In this document: piece by piece, positions 26,538-35,800 of the stretch | How the letters are laid out: every line of letters starts with the position of its first letter | How positions within the stretch are numbered: the stretch's first letter is position 1 | Origin: Sphingomonas trueperi | GTDB lineage: Bacteria; Pseudomonadota; Alphaproteobacteria; Sphingomonadales; Sphingomonadaceae | Direction: 5' to 3' | Length of the DNA stretch: 64,000 bases | Assembly: GCF_011927635.1 (NCBI RefSeq) | Contig: NZ_JAATJB010000011.1 | Span: 62,001 to 126,000, forward strand | Notes under the pieces: generated by a model | The model's database searches: none | Seen by the model: only the letters and a program-made list of their open reading frames with translations | What the model was told of the DNA's origin: nothing | Made by a program: the position numbers and the translations under genes

Positions 26538-27422
26538 GTGCAATCCAAGCCACAGAACCCTCCGTCCCGGCATCACTTCATCCCGCAGTTCCTCCTCGAC
26601 CAGTGGAAGGATGGCGACACCCTGCTGCGCTATCGGCGCAATCGGATCGGGGAGATCGAGAGCAGTCCTGCATCACCCAAGAGCGTCTGCTTCGAGCGGG
26701 ACCTGTACAAGACGATCGGGTTCCCGCCCGAGCATGCCCAGCAGATGGAAACCCTGTTCATGCAGGTGATCGATGACGCTGCGGCCAAGGTTCACGCGCT
26801 GCTCCTCGACGGCAAGGTCAACTCGCTCAGCGACGCGCAATGCTCGGATTGGGGCCGGTTCGTCATGTCGCTGTGGTTCCGGACACCGCTGGATATGCGC
26901 GGCATGAAGGACGCCGTCGGCGCTCTCGCAAGCGCAGAGGCCGCGAAGTCCGTGCTGCGCGGCGAAGATGGGGCGCTGCCGCCCGAGGCCGTGAGCGCGC
27001 TTCAGATGGAAGTCCTGCGCTTGGTCATCGACGACGCGGATCGCGGACGAGCGTTCATCAACATGGACTGGCGCATAATCAAGACGAACAATCGCCGGGA
27101 ATTGTTCGTCTCCGATTGGCCGCTCGACGTGCCGGTCAGCTTCGCCTGGCTTGGTAGTGCCTCATCCTATGTCACTCTTCCGATCGGACCGGAGACCCTC
27201 TTCGTTGCTGCCGGGTCCACTACGCTGGCAAATCGGATCGTGAGCCTACCCGAGCGAGAACTGATCACGCGGCAGAACCGGTCGACCGTGGGACATGCCC
27301 AGGCGTTCGTAGGCGCGAGGACGCGTCAAGCCGGCGACTTCATCCGCGCGAACTTCGGCCTGCGAAGCCGCCACTCCGTGACGCAGAGCATCGCCGACAA
27401 ATATAAGCGGGACGCCATATAA
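26538..27422 (+). CDS. DUF4238 family protein
   Basis: A 294-aa protein from a GTG start. The N-terminal motif RHHFIPQFLLDQWK is the family signature of DUF4238, and the middle carries the usual WGRFVMSLWFRTP and DWPLDVPVSF segments. DUF4238 proteins are cytoplasmic, of unknown function, and frequent in accessory and defence-rich regions. It sits 12 bp after the DUF1612-type gene and converges with parB. Confidence 0.85.
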   Translation: MQSKPQNPPSRHHFIPQFLLDQWKDGDTLLRYRRNRIGEIESSPASPKSVCFERDLYKTIGFPPEHAQQMETLFMQVIDDAAAKVHALLLDGKVNSLSDAQCSDWGRFVMSLWFRTPLDMRGMKDAVGALASAEAAKSVLRGEDGALPPEAVSALQMEVLRLVIDDADRGRAFINMDWRIIKTNNRRELFVSDWPLDVPVSFAWLGSASSYVTLPIGPETLFVAAGSTTLANRIVSLPERELITRQNRSTVGHAQAFVGARTRQAGDFIRANFGLRSRHSVTQSIADKYKRDAI

Positions 27423-27457
27423 GGCGGCGACCTCGCCAGACGCCGCGCTCCATCACC

Positions 27458-28435
27458 CTACGACAGCAGCCCCTCGATCGCCTTCAAAAGCTCGGCGGGC
27501 GACGCCTCAGCCTTCGGCGGCACCTTGATCGTCAGCCCCCCTCCCCGCGCTTTCGTGTAGCGCAGGATGACCTTGCCCCCCTTGCCGGTGATCTCCTTCT
27601 CGGCGGCAGCCTTCACGGCTGGCGCGACAGTCGCCTTCACGAGCCGCTTCGCGACTTCCGGCCCGCTCAGCTTCAAGCCTTTCTGGCTGCGCTCTTCCTC
27701 GATGCGTTCAGCCTCTTCGCGCATCTTCGCCAGCGCCTTCGGATCTCCGGTAAGCGGCTTGATGTCACGCGCGACGCGTACCGTGATGTCGTGCGTATCG
27801 GAGAACGCCGCGACAACTGGTTCGGGCAAGCGCGCAACGTCGAGAAGCCGGCTCAGCCACGACTTGGAAAGGTTTAAATGCTCGGCCATCTGCGACTGCG
27901 AGCCCTCGTAGAACTCCGCGAGCGCCACCGTATATTCCTTGGCCCGCTCCCAATCCGAGATGTCCTTACGCGAGCGGTTCTCGACATCTGAAACCCGGAA
28001 CGCCTCCTCGTCCGTGACACTCTGGATCGTCACCAGATACTCGAACTCCGGGTGGTGATGCGCTCGCAGCCATTTCACCGTCCACCAACGGCGGACGCCG
28101 GCGATGATCTCGAAGTCGAAGTTCGGGTCATCTTTCAGACGCCGAACGATAGCGGGGATCCGTTGCTTCTTGGCGGAGAGGAAGGAGTCGATGAGATCGC
28201 GGCAGCTATCTTCGTTCAAATGATCCAGATCGCGATTGTGCATCCGCCATGGGCGGCACCGCTCCGGATCGACCCACTCCGTCCGGTCGGCGACCGTTTT
28301 CCCCGTCGCGATGCGCGCGAGCGTCTGGCTGCGACTTGCCATGATGCCGTCCGCAGGGGTCGCCTTATCGAGGTTCTCCTCGTCGTCGAGCCCCTCTGTG
28401 AACATCGAGCCGAAGCCCTTGTTGCCCTTGCTCAT
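27458..28435 (-). CDS. parB: Plasmid partition protein ParB
   Basis: A 325-aa centromere-binding protein. The ParB N-domain is visible (FEIIAGVRRWWTVKWLRAHH; VSDVENRSRKDISDWERAKEY, covering the CTP-binding arginine patch), then an HTH (GSQSQMAEHLNLSKSWLSRLLDVARLPE) and a charged C-terminal dimerisation region. The ATG at 28435 is chosen because AAGGAGA sits upstream; the frame further upstream translates the parS region. It is transcribed after parA in the same leftward operon, and three parS-like palindromes lie between the two genes. Confidence 0.93.
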   Translation of the reverse strand: MSKGNKGFGSMFTEGLDDEENLDKATPADGIMASRSQTLARIATGKTVADRTEWVDPERCRPWRMHNRDLDHLNEDSCRDLIDSFLSAKKQRIPAIVRRLKDDPNFDFEIIAGVRRWWTVKWLRAHHHPEFEYLVTIQSVTDEEAFRVSDVENRSRKDISDWERAKEYTVALAEFYEGSQSQMAEHLNLSKSWLSRLLDVARLPEPVVAAFSDTHDITVRVARDIKPLTGDPKALAKMREEAERIEEERSQKGLKLSGPEVAKRLVKATVAPAVKAAAEKEITGKGGKVILRYTKARGGGLTIKVPPKAEASPAELLKAIEGLLS

Positions 28436-28487
28436 CGGCCCGTTTCTCCTTCTCTCTTGCCCTCGCCGACGGGTGCCAACAGGCCAG

Positions 28488-28505
28488 AGTTGCCACGTGG
28501 CAACT
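28488..28505. promoter_or_regulatory. parS-like palindrome 1
   Basis: AGTTGCCACGTGGCAACT, a perfect 18-bp palindrome 53 bp upstream of parB. Identical copy at 28681. Confidence 0.8.
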
Positions 28506-28602
28506 GCGCCGCCCCCAGGCGCTTGCACTGACGTTCCTGCCGTGTGCGATCTGACATGGTATTCCTACCTAACATATTGCTTCTATTGGGTTCTTCCACT
28601 TT

Positions 28603-28618
28603 GTTGTCACGTGGCAAC
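28603..28618. promoter_or_regulatory. parS-like palindrome 2
   Basis: GTTGTCACGTGGCAAC, the same 16-bp core as the copies at 28488 and 28681 with one mismatch. Confidence 0.75.
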
Positions 28619-28680
28619 TCGGTGATCCGGCTTCGTCTCACTCCCCGATTGCCCGTGCTCGCCGACGTGAGAAATATCGG

Positions 28681-28698
28681 AGTTGCCACGTGGCAACT
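28681..28698. promoter_or_regulatory. parS-like palindrome 3
   Basis: AGTTGCCACGTGGCAACT, identical to copy 1, just 5 bp beyond the parA stop. Three copies in 211 bp between parA and parB fit a centromere cluster for this ParB. Confidence 0.8.
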
Positions 28699-28702
28699 CT
28701 CC

Positions 28703-29905
28703 CTAAATTCGGCCCCCTGCCCTGCTCGCCCAGGTGCGCAGAACGTCCTGCTCAATATCCTGGCAAACGTCGCTGAGATGCTTCATGCAGCGGTTGTAGA
28801 CCTCGTGCGACGTGACGGGCTTGTCGAGTTCGAAAACGGTTTTCATCCTGGAGCTGGCATTGTCGATTTCGGCGCTGGTGACCATCACCGACTGCGTCAT
28901 TGAGCCACCGAAGACCTGCCGCATCATCGACAGTATCTCCCGGTGCATCGACTTGCTCTCGTCCACGCGGCTGCCGACCAGCCGGATGAAGTTGTAGGCC
29001 GGCCTTCCCCGCCCCGCGAGTTGCTCGAGCTGCTTCATCGTCGTTCGCGTCATGTCGATGAAAGATACCGTCGAGGCGAAGTCGACAAGGCTCGGCGGCA
29101 CCGGAATGACCATGCAGTTAGCGGCCTGGAGCACAGCCATCGACACCATGCCCAATGCCGGCGGCGGGTCCATGATCACGACGTCATAGTCATCGACCAC
29201 CTCATCAATGGCCTGCGCGATCAGGTCGATGATCTCCATGTTCTGATTTCGCGCCATGTGCCCGGCGATCTCATACTCGAGATTATAAAGTCGCAGGTTC
29301 GACGGGATCAGGTGGAGGTTGTGAAAGTGCGTCTTGCGGATAATCTTGCGAACGCCAAGCAGCTCCGGATTGTGAAAATGCCCGTAAAGCGTGTCTTCCT
29401 CGTCGAGGTCCACGTCGGGGCGATAGCCGAACATCATGGTTGAAGACGCCTGGCTGTCGCAGTCGATGAACAGGACCCGGTAGCCCTTGATGGCAAAATG
29501 CTGGGCGAGATGCAGCGCGATCGTCGACTTGCCGACGCCCCCCTTGAAGTTGCAGACCGAGATGATCGCCGGGGTATCGGTTGGCTCGCGCCAGGGACGC
29601 GTTCCAAACACCTCGCGCATATGATCAAGCTCTTCGAGCGTATACTGCAGCCTATGCCCGGAGCCCGTCCGCCCTCGAGCGGGGAGGCGGCCGTCGCGCT
29701 CCGCTTCCCGGACAGCAGATGCCGTCCGCCCGACCAGTGCAGCAGCTTTCGAAATCGGGAAGGTCGGACCCTTCTTCTGACCGGTTTCGGGATCAACCGC
29801 GCTGTCACGAATGCGCTTGAGGATCGTCAACGACTTTCTGTGGAGCACGTCCAGACCACCTTCGATGAGGTCGTCCGGCTGTGCTAGGGAGGGGTCGGTA
29901 GCCAT
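28703..29905 (-). CDS. parA: Plasmid partition ATPase ParA
   Basis: A 400-aa ParA of the class with an N-terminal DNA-binding extension. A MerR-like HTH region (FPISKAAALVGRTASAVREAERDGRLPARG) precedes the deviant Walker A VCNFKGGVGKSTIALHLAQHF (residues about 123-142), Walker A' LFIDCDSQASST and Walker B DYDVVIMDPPPALG. ParA ATP hydrolysis drives plasmid segregation, and the N-terminal domain usually autorepresses the operon. The ATG at 29905 fits the family start; the frame remains open upstream over the origin. It is divergent from repA with the iteron origin between them. Confidence 0.95.
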   Translation of the reverse strand: MATDPSLAQPDDLIEGGLDVLHRKSLTILKRIRDSAVDPETGQKKGPTFPISKAAALVGRTASAVREAERDGRLPARGRTGSGHRLQYTLEELDHMREVFGTRPWREPTDTPAIISVCNFKGGVGKSTIALHLAQHFAIKGYRVLFIDCDSQASSTMMFGYRPDVDLDEEDTLYGHFHNPELLGVRKIIRKTHFHNLHLIPSNLRLYNLEYEIAGHMARNQNMEIIDLIAQAIDEVVDDYDVVIMDPPPALGMVSMAVLQAANCMVIPVPPSLVDFASTVSFIDMTRTTMKQLEQLAGRGRPAYNFIRLVGSRVDESKSMHREILSMMRQVFGGSMTQSVMVTSAEIDNASSRMKTVFELDKPVTSHEVYNRCMKHLSDVCQDIEQDVLRTWASRAGGRI

Positions 29906-29992
29906 CTCAGTCCGCTTCTGTGGGTTTGATGCGCCATGATAGCCACGTTGGCGGTTTCGAGCAAGAAAATGGCCACCAGACTTACAAGTTGA

Positions 29993-30218
29993 CCGATGAT
30001 CTCCGAGCCCCTTGCGCATGTGCGCGCTTTCTGGCCAATCGGCGGCGGCTGCGACCGATGATCTCCGTGCCTTTGCGTGTTGCTGCAAAGTCTGGCGCTG
30101 GGATTGTGGCGACAAACGGCTACCTGTGGATAACCACCGATGATCTCGGTACTTTGCGATGATCTCGGTGCGTATCAGCGATGATCTCGGTGCGAGTCGA
30201 CCGATGATCTCAGAGCCC
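29993..30218 (+). repeat. Iteron array of the replication origin (six copies)
   Basis: Six direct copies around the core CGATGATCTCGGTGC start near 29993, 30055, 30137, 30158, 30179 and 30201. The inner copies are closest to consensus and lie about 21 bp apart, two helical turns. Such iterons bind the initiator RepA encoded at 30454 and set copy number. Inverted or extra copies lie at 30316, 31465 and 31758. Confidence 0.88.
30125..30133 (-). other. DnaA box
   Basis: TGTGGATAA, the exact complement of the consensus TTATCCACA, inside the iteron array. It supports an origin that loads host DnaA with RepA. Confidence 0.8.
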
Positions 30219-30286
30219 ATACCTATTACTAGAATCACCCTATAAAAAACCGATTCGCGAATCGTTTTGATTTTTCGATTTTGGGT
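30219..30286. other. AT-rich segment with a 14-bp palindrome (possible unwinding element)
   Basis: The lowest-GC stretch of the region follows the iterons (TATTACTAG, TATAAAAAAC, TTTTGATTTTTCGATTTT). It contains the perfect palindrome CGATTCGCGAATCG (30251-30264). Position next to iterons and DnaA box fits a DNA unwinding element; the palindrome plus T-run could also act as a rightward terminator. Confidence 0.6.
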
Positions 30287-30332
30287 GAAGGAGGGCAGGG
30301 GGAGGGCGCAGAACGGCACCGACATCATCGGT
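30287..30332 (+). repeat. Purine-rich tract plus inverted iteron upstream of repA
   Basis: GAAGGAGGGCAGGGGGAGGG begins at 30287 and is followed by a reversed iteron with one change (30316-30332) that itself forms CACCGA-N-TCGGTG-like symmetry. This is one of the recurring purine tracts. RepA binding here could autoregulate repA. Confidence 0.55.
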
Positions 30333-30453
30333 GTTTCTGCAACTCTCGCGGCCTTTTCCCCTCCCAAACTGCCAACGGGGTTGATTTCACGCCTCAAACC
30401 TGTTGAGACATGCCCATCACAGCCCCCGGTAGATTCGGGGGGAAGGGCAGACC

Positions 30454-31758
30454 ATGAATGGGGATCAGCATAGGCCGCTGGGGCATCAGTACGCACTAGC
30501 CATGCTCAACGGCGGCGAGGAGAGCGTCCGCAAGCTCGCCACCACCGCCGGCACCCAGCTCACCTTGGACGCATTCCTGCGCGTCCAGGACGAAGAACCG
30601 GTTCCTGCCTTCCTCCACTCCGCGCTTTGTGCGATGTCGCTGCCAACCAAGCGGCCCAAGGACGACACTCAGCCCATCGTCCGTGAGGACGGCAAATATG
30701 CGCTGGCCATCAATCCCAGGCCAGTGCTTCAGAATGTCGACGGCAAGTCCGTCATGCGAAGCCTTGGTGTGCCTTATGGCGCCTATCCACGCGTTGCCCT
30801 GATCTACCTCCTCTCTCAGGCGGTCATGAAGCAATCGCGGGACGTTTATCTTGGCCGCAATTTCACCGAGTGGATGCGCCGCCTTGGCTACCAGACCGTG
30901 TCTTATGGACCACGCGGGACGGCGAACCTGATGCGAGAGCAGGTGGATCGGCTGCTGGCGTGCGAGTGGCAGATCCGCTGGGACGGCACCGACACGGAAG
31001 ACAACGCCTTCGCTGTCCGGGACGTCAAGATTTCCAACGAATATGCCGGTTCGCTCGACAAGAACGGCTCATTCGCGCGCGAAATCCGTATGTCCGAGGC
31101 GTTCTACTCGCACCTCATCGACCATGCCGTGCCACTCAATGAGATCGCCATCCGCGAGCTCAAGGGTACGCCAACGGCGCTCGATCTCTACACTTACCTT
31201 GCCTACCGGCTCCCGCGGATTGGATCCGACAAGGGCCAGGTTATCTCATGGGACCAGCTCGCCAAGCACCTTGGCAACGAGGCCGACAGCAAGCGCTTCC
31301 GACAGACCGTCCGCGAAACCATGCAGATCGTGTCGGCGGTCTATCCCAACGCAAATGTCGATCTCTCCGGGCGGAAGGTCATTCTTCATCCGTCACCGGC
31401 ACCGCTGGAGCGCAAGCTCGTGGGGCCGCACCTTCGACTCGTCGGGGGCGAGGCTCCGAAAACGGCACCGAGATCATCGGTCAAACCGGCCCATGCAGCG
31501 AAGTCCGCGCCCGCGAAGGACGATGCGCCGACTCTTCCGTTCCCCGCCGGGTCTCTCTCATACGGCACGCGTGAGGCCGTCTTCCGCCAGATCGCGCTGA
31601 CCAAGGGCCATCCGTGGTCAGTGGATGACATGGCGGCTGCATTCCGCAAGGGATGCCCCGATTTTAGCCGGCCGCGCACCGATTCAGAGTGGCTGCGGAT
31701 CTGGGAGAAGTTCGTCGTCGCCTATGCTGAACGCCGCGCGAATCGAAGCGACGACTAA
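30454..31758 (+). CDS. repA: Replication initiator RepA
   Basis: A 434-aa plasmid initiator of the RepA_C type: SLGVPYGAYPRVALIYLLSQAV, LGRNFTEWMRRLGY, a long central winged-helix part (PTALDLYTYLAYRLPR, then QVISWDQLAKHLGNE) and a basic, proline-rich C-terminus. It would bind the iterons upstream and open the origin. The ATG at 30454 follows GGGGGGAAGGG. The coding sequence itself contains a perfect reversed iteron near codon 338, and another iteron overlaps the stop. Confidence 0.93.
   Translation: MNGDQHRPLGHQYALAMLNGGEESVRKLATTAGTQLTLDAFLRVQDEEPVPAFLHSALCAMSLPTKRPKDDTQPIVREDGKYALAINPRPVLQNVDGKSVMRSLGVPYGAYPRVALIYLLSQAVMKQSRDVYLGRNFTEWMRRLGYQTVSYGPRGTANLMREQVDRLLACEWQIRWDGTDTEDNAFAVRDVKISNEYAGSLDKNGSFAREIRMSEAFYSHLIDHAVPLNEIAIRELKGTPTALDLYTYLAYRLPRIGSDKGQVISWDQLAKHLGNEADSKRFRQTVRETMQIVSAVYPNANVDLSGRKVILHPSPAPLERKLVGPHLRLVGGEAPKTAPRSSVKPAHAAKSAPAKDDAPTLPFPAGSLSYGTREAVFRQIALTKGHPWSVDDMAAAFRKGCPDFSRPRTDSEWLRIWEKFVVAYAERRANRSDD
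31465..31481 (-). repeat. Iteron inside the repA coding sequence
   Basis: On the leftward strand this reads ACCGATGATCTCGGTGC, an exact match to the origin iteron. It encodes part of the low-complexity C-terminal linker of RepA. Confidence 0.8.
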
Positions 31759-31775
31759 CCGATGATCTCCGAGCC
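31758..31775 (+). repeat. Iteron at the repA stop
   Basis: ACCGATGATCTCCGAGCC starts at the final base of the repA stop codon, the same variant as the first origin iteron (29993). Confidence 0.75.
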
Positions 31776-31830
31776 GTTCGCGTTGAGGCGAGCGCAGGCT
31801 GAATCTGTCTCCAAGTCTCAGACCGACCGA

Positions 31831-31848
31831 AAAGAGGAAAGGAGGGGC
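31831..31848 (+). repeat. Purine-rich tract upstream of the toprim gene
   Basis: AAAGAGGAAAGGAGGGG, about 27 bp before the ATG at 31875; one of the recurring tracts. Confidence 0.5.
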
Positions 31849-31874
31849 CGAGCGTGTAAGCAGGAGGTAGAATT

Positions 31875-32729
31875 ATGCCGCTTACAGCCAGACGGCCATC
31901 GCAGGAGATAGTCGACATTGTCGGGGCCCTGGGCGGCACGTGGAGCGGCAATGTCGCGATGTGCCGCTGTCCCGCACACAGCGATCGCGATCCAAGCTTG
32001 TCGATTCGGCAAGGGGATCGCTGCATTCTCGTCACCTGTTTCGCAGGATGCTCGCGCGAAGACGTCCTGCGTGAACTGCGCCTTGTTCGCCCGGGTCGCC
32101 ATTATCCGCCACCCGCCTTGGCGGACTCGCCGCGGCCGATGAACGTCGAAAGAATCTGGAATGAGGCGGTCGACGTTCCGGGCACCCTTGCCGAGCGCTA
32201 CCTCCAGTGCCGGAACCTCCTCCCACCACCACGCGATCTTCGCTTCCATCCGCGTTGCCCTTACCTGCCCAAGCCGAAGACGATCTTCGAACCCGCTCTC
32301 CTGGTAGCGGTGCGCGAGGGAAACCGTCTGGTCGCAATTCAACGCATATTCCTGAACCCCGACACCGCCCATTACACGCGCAAGGTCATGCTTGGCGCCC
32401 CGGGGCACGGCGCTTGGCGGGGCGGGGCAGGGGGCAACACCCTTGCCATCGCCGAGGGCTTTGAGACGGCCGACGCTTTCGCGCGCCTGAGCAACCTCCC
32501 GTGCTGGGCTTCACTCGGCGCACGTCGGCTCAACCAGCTCGTCATTCCGCCCACGGTCACAACGCTCCTGGTCGCCGAGGACAACGATTCCGAAGGGCGC
32601 AGGGCAGCCGAAAGTGCCCAAGCGCATTACGCCCGGTCGGGCCTCATCATCGAACGCGCGCCCCCGCCGCCAATCTACAAGGATTGGGCAAAGGCGCTCG
32701 ATGCCCGAGCGCAGCAGAGCCGCGTCTAG
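31875..32729 (+). CDS. Toprim-domain primase-like protein
   Basis: A 284-aa protein with an N-terminal CHC2-like zinc finger (MCRCPAHSDRDPSLSI ... VTCFAGCSREDVLREL) as in DnaG-type primases, a linker, and a C-terminal toprim domain (LAIAEGFETADAFARL with the catalytic Glu; TLLVAEDNDSEGRRAAE with the acidic DxD-like motif). Related plasmid and phage proteins make primers or process DNA during replication or transfer. It is the first gene after repA and precedes the large methylase/helicase gene. Confidence 0.88.
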   Translation: MPLTARRPSQEIVDIVGALGGTWSGNVAMCRCPAHSDRDPSLSIRQGDRCILVTCFAGCSREDVLRELRLVRPGRHYPPPALADSPRPMNVERIWNEAVDVPGTLAERYLQCRNLLPPPRDLRFHPRCPYLPKPKTIFEPALLVAVREGNRLVAIQRIFLNPDTAHYTRKVMLGAPGHGAWRGGAGGNTLAIAEGFETADAFARLSNLPCWASLGARRLNQLVIPPTVTTLLVAEDNDSEGRRAAESAQAHYARSGLIIERAPPPPIYKDWAKALDARAQQSRV

Positions 32730-32741
32730 GCGCGAAGCGCC

Positions 32742-32760
32742 GGAGGAGAGGGGAGGGGGA
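32742..32760 (+). repeat. Purine-rich tract upstream of the methylase/helicase gene
   Basis: GGAGGAGAGGGGAGGGGGA, 51 bp before the ATG at 32811. It is followed by GGGTGT ... ACACCC (about 32767-32810), a possible stem. Confidence 0.55.
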
Positions 32761-32810
32761 TCGAAAGGGTGTCGCTGCCGAGGGTGCAGCCCACTCTGGA
32801 GACCACACCC

Positions 32811-35800
32811 ATGTCCGATCTCTTCGAAGCGGCCGCCCAGGCTGAGCGCGAGGCCGTGCGCCTCCTTCTACCCCGTCTGCGCTCCGACGAGGCCATTCAG
32901 CGTCGTCACCTCAACGACGCGATGACCAAGGCCTTCGGCGGTTCTGATGCCGACGGTCGCTGGACACAACGCGCCAGCTTTGAACTCCTCGAGCATGCCC
33001 TTGCCATCCATCTTCAGTCGAGCGCCCAAAAAATTGCGGCGTTCGGCGACGTCCGCGCGCTGATCGACTTGTCCGATCGCCTGCCCACTCAGACGGTTCG
33101 CAGCGAGGATCAGATCGAATGGCAGCAATTCTCGACACCTGTCGACATCGCTGCGGTTATGACGCTTCTCGCCAACGTCCAGCCCGACGACATCGTGCTC
33201 GAGCCGAGCGCGGGTAACGGCCTATTGGTCGCGCAGCTCCGTCACGTCGAATCGCTCCATCTGAACGAGCTCGATCCGCTCCGCCGTGGCCGATTGAAGG
33301 CGGCTTTCCCCTCAGCATCGATCACCGGGCACGATGGTGCGACCATCAATTCCACCCTCGCAAGCGTCGATCGACCAACCCTCATCCTGATGAACCCGCC
33401 CTTTTCGAGGTCGGTCGGCCGCGGCGCCGACGACTATGCCGCAGTCCGTCATCTGCAAGCGGCGCTGCGCCGTCTTCAACCGGGCGGCCGGCTCGTTGCC
33501 ATCATGCCCGATTGGTTTGGCCCGAGCGCACGCATGCGTGAGCAATATGAGACGATCCTGCGCGACGTGAGCGTCCTGGCGGCCGTCCGTCTCGAGAAGT
33601 GCTACCTGAAGCATGGGACTTCGATCGCCGTGCGGTTGTTTGTCATCGACAAGGTCCCCGGCCGGTCGCCCCCCGCGCTCATCCAGCGTTCGTCCGTTGC
33701 CGAGCTGCTCGATATCCTGATCATCCCCGAACGATCGTCGGCGAAGCCCGATCGCGGAGCGTCGGCGCCGAAGCGCTCAGGTGGAGTTTCGCTCTTCCGG
33801 GCCGTCAAAAGCAGCCGTCCGGCGCCCCGCGCCTACCATGCCCCGGCACGCAACCACGTGCTCCCCGTCGAATATGCGAAACTTGAGACGCCGGCGCCGC
33901 TGCTCGAGCAGAGCGGCGTCTATCTTCCATATCGACCGAGCCGTATCAGCTTCGCGAGCGCTGGCGAGCATCCAACGCCGCTCGTCGAATCTGTCGCCAT
34001 GGGCTCGATCCCGGCGCCGGTCCCAGAGTATGTGCCGGCGCTGCCCGAGCGCACCGTCGCCGAGCGGCTGCTCTCCGCCTCCCAACTCGAGACGGTCGTC
34101 TACGCGGGGCATGCCTGGACCCAGTGGATCCCAGGCACTTTCAGACCCGACAAGGAGGGTGTCGGCCTCGTGCTGGCCGAAGACGGCCATTCCTATCGTA
34201 AGGGCTTCTTCCTGGGCGACGGCACGGGGGCGGGGAAGGGTCGTCAAATCGCGGCCTGCATCCTCGACAACTGGCTCCAGGGCCGCCGCCGCAACATCTG
34301 GGTCTCGAAGAATGCGCCGCTCCTCGAAGACGCGCGACGCGACTGGACGGCCCTTGGCGGCCTTAACGGCGACATTCAGCCCATCTCCAACTGGAAGATC
34401 GATGAGCCGATCAGCCTCGACCAGGGCGTGCTGTTCGTCAGCTATCCGACGCTGCGTTCGATGCGTGGTGACTACGGTCGCCTGAAGCAGCTGGTTGACT
34501 GGGCCGGGGCCGATTTTGACGGTGTCATCGCCTTCGACGAGGCCCACGAGATGGGCGGCGTTGCGGGTGGGGAGGGCGCTCTCGGCACCAAGGATGGATC
34601 CCAGCAGGGAATCTGCGGCGTGCTCCTCCAGAACCAATTGCCCGCGGCCCGCGTCCTCTATGCTTCAGCCACCGGCGCCTCTGTCGTCAACAACCTCGCT
34701 TATGCGGTCCGACTGGGGCTCTGGGGCCCAGGGACCGCCTTCCCCGACCGGGAGCAGTTCATCAGCAGCATCAGCAAAGGCGGGATCGCCGCGATGGAGC
34801 TGGTCGCGCGCGATCTCAAGGCCACCGGCCTCTACATGGCCCGCGCACTGAGCTTCGCAGGTGTCGAATATGACATTCTGCGCCATGAGCTGACCGCCGC
34901 GCAGATCGAGATCTACGACACCTATGCGGACGCGTGGTCGATCATTCACCAGAACTTGGAGAAGGCGCTCGAACTGACCGGCATCGTCGATGCGCTTGAG
35001 AACGCGACTTTGAACAGCGGCGCCAAGGCATCCGCGCGCTCGCGGTTCGAGTCCACGAAGCAGCGCTTTTTCGGACAGGTTCTGCTCTCCATGAAGCTCC
35101 CCACCGTCATCGCCGCGGTCCACGAGCATCTCGCCGCGGGGCAGTCAGTCGTGATGCAGCTCGTCACGACGGCCGAGTCCATTCTTGACCGGAGACTAGG
35201 CGCGCTCAGCCCCGACGACCGCGCGGACCTCGAGATCGACCTCTCGCCCCGGGAATATATGATCGACTATCTGGAGCGCGCTTTCCCGACCCGTCAGATG
35301 CGGATCTTCACCGACGAGACCGGCGCGCAGCGCTCGGTTCCGATGGAAGACGAGGCGGGCAACCCCGTCTACAATCCCGAGGCCGAAGCGGCGCGGGCCC
35401 AGCTCATCGAGAATCTCTGCGCCCTTCCGCCGATCATGTCGGCGCTGGAGGGCATCCTCGAGCATTTCGGTCACGATAATGTTGCGGAGGTGACCGGGCG
35501 CACGAAGCGCCTCGTCTCGACCGGCGATGGACGGCAGAAGCTCGAAAGTCGCTCGACCAGGACCAGTCAGGCCGAGGCCGCCGCGTTCATGCAGGGTCGC
35601 AAGCGGATCCTCGTCTTCTCCGATGCGGGCGGCACTGGGCGCTCCTATCACGCCTCTCGAGACGTCCCCAATCAGCAGCAGCGCGTTCATCTCCTGCTCG
35701 AACCCGGCTGGCGGGCCGATCGCGCGATTCAGGGCCTTGGCCGGACCCATCGCACCCATCAGGCGAGCACACCCCTGTTCAGGCCGGTGACGACCGACTG

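Noticed and set aside
28488..28698. The three CACGTG palindromes as regulator sites of a metabolic operon
   Set aside because: Three near-identical copies between parA and parB are far better explained as parS.
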